8,402 nucleotides of DNA from CAYZMH01 sp964479445. Its GTDB lineage: Bacteria > Bacteroidota > Bacteroidia > Bacteroidales > GCA-2748055. Under the pieces are notes generated by a model. The model saw only the letters and a program-made list of their open reading frames with translations. It was not told the DNA's origin and did not search any database. This document shows positions 5,533 to 8,402 of this stretch, piece by piece. Location of the stretch: the NCBI GenBank assembly GCA_964479445.1, contig CAYZMH010000113.1:1-8402 (forward strand), read 5' to 3'. Within the stretch, counting starts at the first letter, position 1; every line of letters starts with the position of its first letter. The translations under genes were made by a program, and so were the position numbers.

Positions 5533-8402
5533 TTAATCAATTAAGCTTACCCGTTTAATCATTTGCCCGCTATCCGTGGTGGCACGAATAATATAGGTTC
5601 CGGCCGGATGCCCGGTGGCATTCCATTCAAGCTGGTGGCTGCCGGTCTTGTAGTTGTCTGATGACAGGATCTCCACCTCCTGACCTAACAGATCGTAAAC
5701 AGCCACTTTCACCTGCGAAGGTTCATCGATGCTAAACCTGATCCGGAGCCTGTCGCTGAAGGGATTTGGATAGGTTTGCAACCGGAACCCTGCTCCCGTG
5801 GAGATATCACGGGCGCCTGTGGCAGAGACATTGAGTTCAAAGGATTGATAGGCATCCGCCACGATCATATCCTTCCGGAATTCAAGGGTCTCCTCGCAAT
5901 GGTAAGTCTGACCGGATTCTGCATCATAGTACCTGAAGCGTACCTCCTCTCCTTCTTCAACGTTGCTGTAGATCAGCATCTGGAAGGCGAAAGCATCCTC
6001 CGGGAAAAAGTAGAGTCCGTTCACCTCACCCCGCAGTTCACCGTCCACATAGGCCATCAGCTTATCCTCACGGGAACCTGTCAGCTCGCCATCCATGAAG
6101 ACTTTCGCAGTAACCGTTCCACTGTGCCGGAAGGCATGTGGATTTAATTCACTGCTCCTGCCGGTACCGGATGCGGCGACGGATTTCTTGGAAGATGGTT
6201 CGGGATACTGCAGGGTACCCGGATTGGCCAAATTGACCATGTATCCTTCACCCGGACTCATCTCGGTGAGCGAACCGAACCACACCACGCCATCGTAATA
6301 GGTGGCCGTGTAAACCTGGCTCTTAATATAATCCAGCTCCACCAGCGGCAGGGAACTCAACGCATCGGCGATGGGTTGCGGCTCCTGGGCCAGGTAGCCC
6401 ACGTAGTTCCATCCGTCGGTCACCTCGATTGTCGTCGTATCCAGATCGATGGAAGCGCCGCAGGTGGATATGACGCAGGCTTCCTCCAGGTAGGTCTTAT
6501 ACAGGGTGGTCGGATCAAGTTCTTCCAGTGAGCCAAACCAGCCTGAACCTTCATAGTATGTGGCGGAGGTGGTCTGGTTCTTGATATAATCGCCTTCCGC
6601 AACGCAATCGGGCATCATGACCTCCAGGGACATATCGGGCTGTATAACATTGATAGAGAACCAGTTCCATCCTGTGGTCAGGGATTTGGTAAACGCGAAG
6701 CAGTAGTTGAGTTCAACCGGATTAACAGCATTACCCATGATCATATCCGGGGTGAATTCGATCTCCTCGTGGAGGTCGTAAACCTCACCTGATTGCGGAT
6801 CGTAATACCGGAAACTCAGCGTATCACCAGTTGAGTTGTTGCTGAATGCAATCAGCTCAAATACGTAGTGATCGCTCGGGATGAAATAGGTAGCCCTGAT
6901 CACGCCGCGGCACTCGCTTCCGGCAAAGGCTCCAAGGTATCCGGAAGTGACCTCGACATTCTCCAGGAACACCTTGGCGGTAACCTGACCGTTGAAGCTA
7001 TAATCGGTAGGATCATAGGTCCAGCCGGCCGGCAGGTTGGAAACAATGGTAAACTCAAAATCATCCTCCGTGCTTACCCCGCTGTTATCGGTGGCGGAGA
7101 CGGTGATCGTTACCGTTCCGATTCCTGATTCCTCAATAATGGTGAGGATGGTATCGGTTACAGATACGGTAACGATAGTCTCATCGCTGCTCTCTGCACT
7201 CCAGGTCAGGTTATCACCCGGATCAATATCGGTGAACACACCCCGCAGATCTACCGTGGTTATGGTATATCCTTCATCTTCAGAAATATCCGGCAGGGGC
7301 GAAACAACGATGGGTGCGTCGTTTACGTTGTTCACGGTTACCTGGAACACATCCGTGGTATCCAGCACCGGTGTACCGTCGTCGGTGGCAGTGACCGTGA
7401 TATTGGCTGTACCCAGACCTGCTTCGGTGATGGTAAGGATCGAACCACTTGTAGCGGTGGTAACCACTGAAGCATCGTCGCTGGTAGCAGCATAGGTCAG
7501 GAGATCACCGGCATCCGGATCGGTAAATACCGTATCCAGGTCGATGGTCAGACTGCTGAAATACTCATCCAGTACCTGGTCCGGAATGGGCGTATCGTAG
7601 GTGGGTGTCTCATTCACATTGTTCACCGTCACAAGGAACTGGTCCGTTGTGCTGAGTGTCCCCTCTCCGTCATCGGTTGCCGTCAGGGAGATGGTCGCTG
7701 TTCCCAGTCCGGCCTCGGTAAGGGTTACGGTAGTGCCGGCCAGGGATGCAGTAACCACTGTTTCATCACTGCTGGATACTTCCAGGGTGAGAACATCCCC
7801 TGCATCGGGATCACTGAATACATTCGTTACATCGATATCCAGTGTACCGAAGTATTCATCTACGGAAATGTCTGCAACCGGATTATCAATAACCGGGGCC
7901 TCATTTACATTGTTCACAGTTACCTGGAAACCATCGGTAGCATCAAGTACCGGGCTGCCATCGTCGGTGGCTGTTACGGTAATATTGGCAGAACCAAGTC
8001 CGGCTTCGTTGATGGTTAAAATACTACCGGAGACACCGGTGGTAACCACGGCACTGTTATCACTGGAAGCCGTGTAGGTAAGGGCATCCCCTGCATCCGG
8101 ATCGCTGAAGATGGTGTCCAGGTCAATCGTTGCACTGGTGAAATACTCATCATACACCTGGTCCGGGATCGGGTTGTCCACTACAGGATTACCATTGATA
8201 TCATTTATACTCACCTGGAACTCATCGGTGGTGCTCAATACCGGGGTGCCGTCATCGGTAGCGGTAACCGTAATATTGGCTGTGCCCAGTCCGACCTCCG
8301 TTATGGTCAGAGTTGTGCCCGTAACACCTACCGTTACCACCGTCTCATCATCGCTGGTGGCCGAGTAGGTCAGTGCGTCGCCCGGATCGGGATCACTGAA
8401 CA
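5533..8402 (-). CDS. T9SS-secreted modular surface protein with cadherin-like repeats, partial (5' end outside window)
   Basis: The frame is open to the right edge, where the first codon read is F of an FSDPDPGD repeat motif, so the true start lies beyond the window; 955 residues are visible. In visible numbering: partial cadherin-like repeat 1-65, four full repeats 66-452, module A 459-565, module B copies 573-662 and 663-730, a short Ser/Lys-rich linker near 733-750, a second module A 755-857, and a T9SS type A sorting domain 873-955 starting near YPNPF and ending GTYIIRA...VSLID. It is a paralogue in kit form of the downstream gene, sharing repeats, module A and the sorting domain but in another order and adding module B. 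A signal peptide is expected in the missing part. The product is probably a surface or secreted protein; binding or structural function is inference, and no enzyme motif is seen. The GTG at 8338-8340 lies within a repeat and is not a start. Confidence 0.9.
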   Translation of the reverse strand, partial: FSDPDPGDALTYSATSDDETVVTVGVTGTTLTITEVGLGTANITVTATDDGTPVLSTTDEFQVSINDINGNPVVDNPIPDQVYDEYFTSATIDLDTIFSDPDAGDALTYTASSDNSAVVTTGVSGSILTINEAGLGSANITVTATDDGSPVLDATDGFQVTVNNVNEAPVIDNPVADISVDEYFGTLDIDVTNVFSDPDAGDVLTLEVSSSDETVVTASLAGTTVTLTEAGLGTATISLTATDDGEGTLSTTDQFLVTVNNVNETPTYDTPIPDQVLDEYFSSLTIDLDTVFTDPDAGDLLTYAATSDDASVVTTATSGSILTITEAGLGTANITVTATDDGTPVLDTTDVFQVTVNNVNDAPIVVSPLPDISEDEGYTITTVDLRGVFTDIDPGDNLTWSAESSDETIVTVSVTDTILTIIEESGIGTVTITVSATDNSGVSTEDDFEFTIVSNLPAGWTYDPTDYSFNGQVTAKVFLENVEVTSGYLGAFAGSECRGVIRATYFIPSDHYVFELIAFSNNSTGDTLSFRYYDPQSGEVYDLHEEIEFTPDMIMGNAVNPVELNYCFAFTKSLTTGWNWFSINVIQPDMSLEVMMPDCVAEGDYIKNQTTSATYYEGSGWFGSLEELDPTTLYKTYLEEACVISTCGASIDLDTTTIEVTDGWNYVGYLAQEPQPIADALSSLPLVELDYIKSQVYTATYYDGVVWFGSLTEMSPGEGYMVNLANPGTLQYPEPSSKKSVAASGTGRSSELNPHAFRHSGTVTAKVFMDGELTGSREDKLMAYVDGELRGEVNGLYFFPEDAFAFQMLIYSNVEEGEEVRFRYYDAESGQTYHCEETLEFRKDMIVADAYQSFELNVSATGARDISTGAGFRLQTYPNPFSDRLRIRFSIDEPSQVKVAVYDLLGQEVEILSSDNYKTGSHQLEWNATGHPAGTYIIRATTDSGQMIKRVSLID
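5536..5784 (-). other. T9SS type A C-terminal sorting domain (upstream protein)
   Basis: The last 83 residues begin RLQTYPNPFSDRLRIRFSI, continue with VKVAVYDLLGQEV, and end HPAGTYIIRATTDSGQMIKRVSLID. This is a closer match to the common form of the domain than the downstream protein's, since it has the usual PAGTY-[IV] turn. It shows that the upstream product is an independent secreted protein and that the two genes are not fragments of one frame. Confidence 0.92.
5830..6144 (-). other. Module A, second and diverged copy in the upstream protein
   Basis: Residues 755-857 (visible numbering) keep GTVTAKVFMDGEL, LMAYVDGELRG, FAFQMLIYSN, VRFRYYDAESGQTY, ETLEF and KDMIVADA. It has lost the initial GWTYD segment, and the [DE]CRG cysteine is replaced (ELRG), while a different cysteine appears in YHCEE. 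It sits immediately before the sorting domain. The divergence suggests an older duplication than the relation between the other two copies. Confidence 0.7.
6211..6414 (-). other. Module B, second copy (GWNYVG...IKSQ...VWFGSL)
   Basis: Residues 663-730 (visible numbering) restart the pattern: GWNYVGYLAQ, ADALSSLP, ELDYIKSQVYTATYY, DGVVWFGSLTEMSPGEGYMVNL. Matching points with the first copy are GWN, DYIK[NS]Q, TATYY or SATYY, WFGSL and a terminal Y[KM] strand. It lacks the cysteines of the first copy. The pair looks like one two-lobed domain or a tandem duplication. Confidence 0.6.
6415..6684 (-). other. Module B, first copy (GWNWFS...IKNQ...GWFGSL)
   Basis: Residues 573-662 (visible numbering) include SLTTGWNWFSINV, a segment SLEVMMPDC, EGDYIKNQTTSATYY, GSGWFGSLEELDP and LYKTYLEEAC, then ISTCGASIDLDTTTIEVTD. 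The unit is repeated directly afterwards. GWN[WL][IFV]S starts followed by an IK-x-Q and GW-x-GSL segment are, from memory, common in T9SS-linked Bacteroidota proteins; I know no ligand. Three cysteines (PDC, EEAC, STCG) might form a disulfide outside the cell. Confidence 0.6.
6706..7026 (-). other. Module A, first copy in the upstream protein
   Basis: Residues 459-565 (visible numbering) carry GWTYDPTDY, QVTAKVFLENV, LGAFAGSECRG, YVFELIAFSN, TLSFRYYDP, GEVYDLHEEIEF and DMIMGNAVNP. It aligns almost without gaps to the copy at the start of the downstream protein, including the single cysteine in [DE]CRG. It follows the last cadherin-like repeat directly through a short VSNLPA linker and leads into module B. 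Confidence 0.75.
7045..8402 (-). repeat. Array of cadherin-like/Ig-like protein repeats in the upstream gene (one partial, four full)
   Basis: Units in translation order are 8206-8402 (partial, cut by the window), 7915-8205, 7624-7914, 7333-7623 and 7045-7332. The first three full units are 97 residues and the last is 96. All carry the same NNVNE/D-x-P, DEYF and DPDAGD landmarks as the downstream array. Two loop variants alternate: DDG[TS]PVL (partial unit and full units 1 and 3) and DDGEGTL (full unit 2). The last unit differs most (DEGY, EESGIGT, DNSGVSTEDD) and abuts module A. The array continues to the right of the window by an unknown number of units. Confidence 0.88.

Noticed and set aside
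5514..5540. The two genes being one frameshifted gene
   Set aside because: The upstream product ends in a full sorting domain and the downstream product begins with a signal peptide, so each is a complete secreted protein at this junction.
8338..8340. GTG as the start codon of the upstream gene
   Set aside because: The frame remains open to the window edge and the bases beyond it encode the FSDPDPGD and SATSDDE parts of the same repeat, so the codon is an internal valine.
7601..8368. Plus-strand open frames rich in Ser, Val and Thr (for example 7601-8077 and 8111-8368)
   Set aside because: Same shadow effect opposite the upstream repeat array. They recur once per unit with near-identical starts derived from the linker codons, and no signal or domain is seen.

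Overview
The window looks like a piece of a Bacteroidota chromosome. The main reason is that both genes end in a type IX secretion system (T9SS) type A sorting domain, with YPNP near its start and a GxY-[IP]-IR strand close to the C-terminus. This secretion route is essentially restricted to that phylum and close relatives. The surface-protein modules, including a BACON-like domain, fit the same group. I cannot name a genus.

Both genes lie on the minus strand and fill almost the whole window. Reading in their direction, the first gene (5533..8402) enters from the right edge with its 5' end missing. It shows one partial and four complete cadherin-like/Ig-like repeats, then a ~105-residue module (here called A), two copies of a GWN-type module (here called B), a second module A, and the sorting domain. 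Sixteen bases after its stop codon comes the second gene (18..5516), which is complete. It has a signal peptide, one module A, sixteen tandem cadherin-like repeats of 93 or 97 residues, a BACON-like beta domain, and the sorting domain.

The two products are paralogous mosaics built from one parts kit in different orders. The spacing suggests co-transcription. The expected outcome is two very large, acidic, probably calcium-stiffened proteins, exported to the periplasm (Sec signal visible only in the second), moved through the outer membrane by T9SS and anchored or released at the surface. Adhesion or matrix building is the natural inference, but no ligand, enzyme or partner is visible.

No RNA genes, CRISPR array, mobile element or convincing terminator was seen. 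There is no gene-free stretch above 300 bases. The many open frames on the plus strand are antisense shadows of the repeat arrays. I found no clearly new system. The points most worth following are the unnamed module A (three copies), module B, the near absence of Lys and Arg in the repeat arrays, and DNA-level signs of repeat-unit homogenisation.
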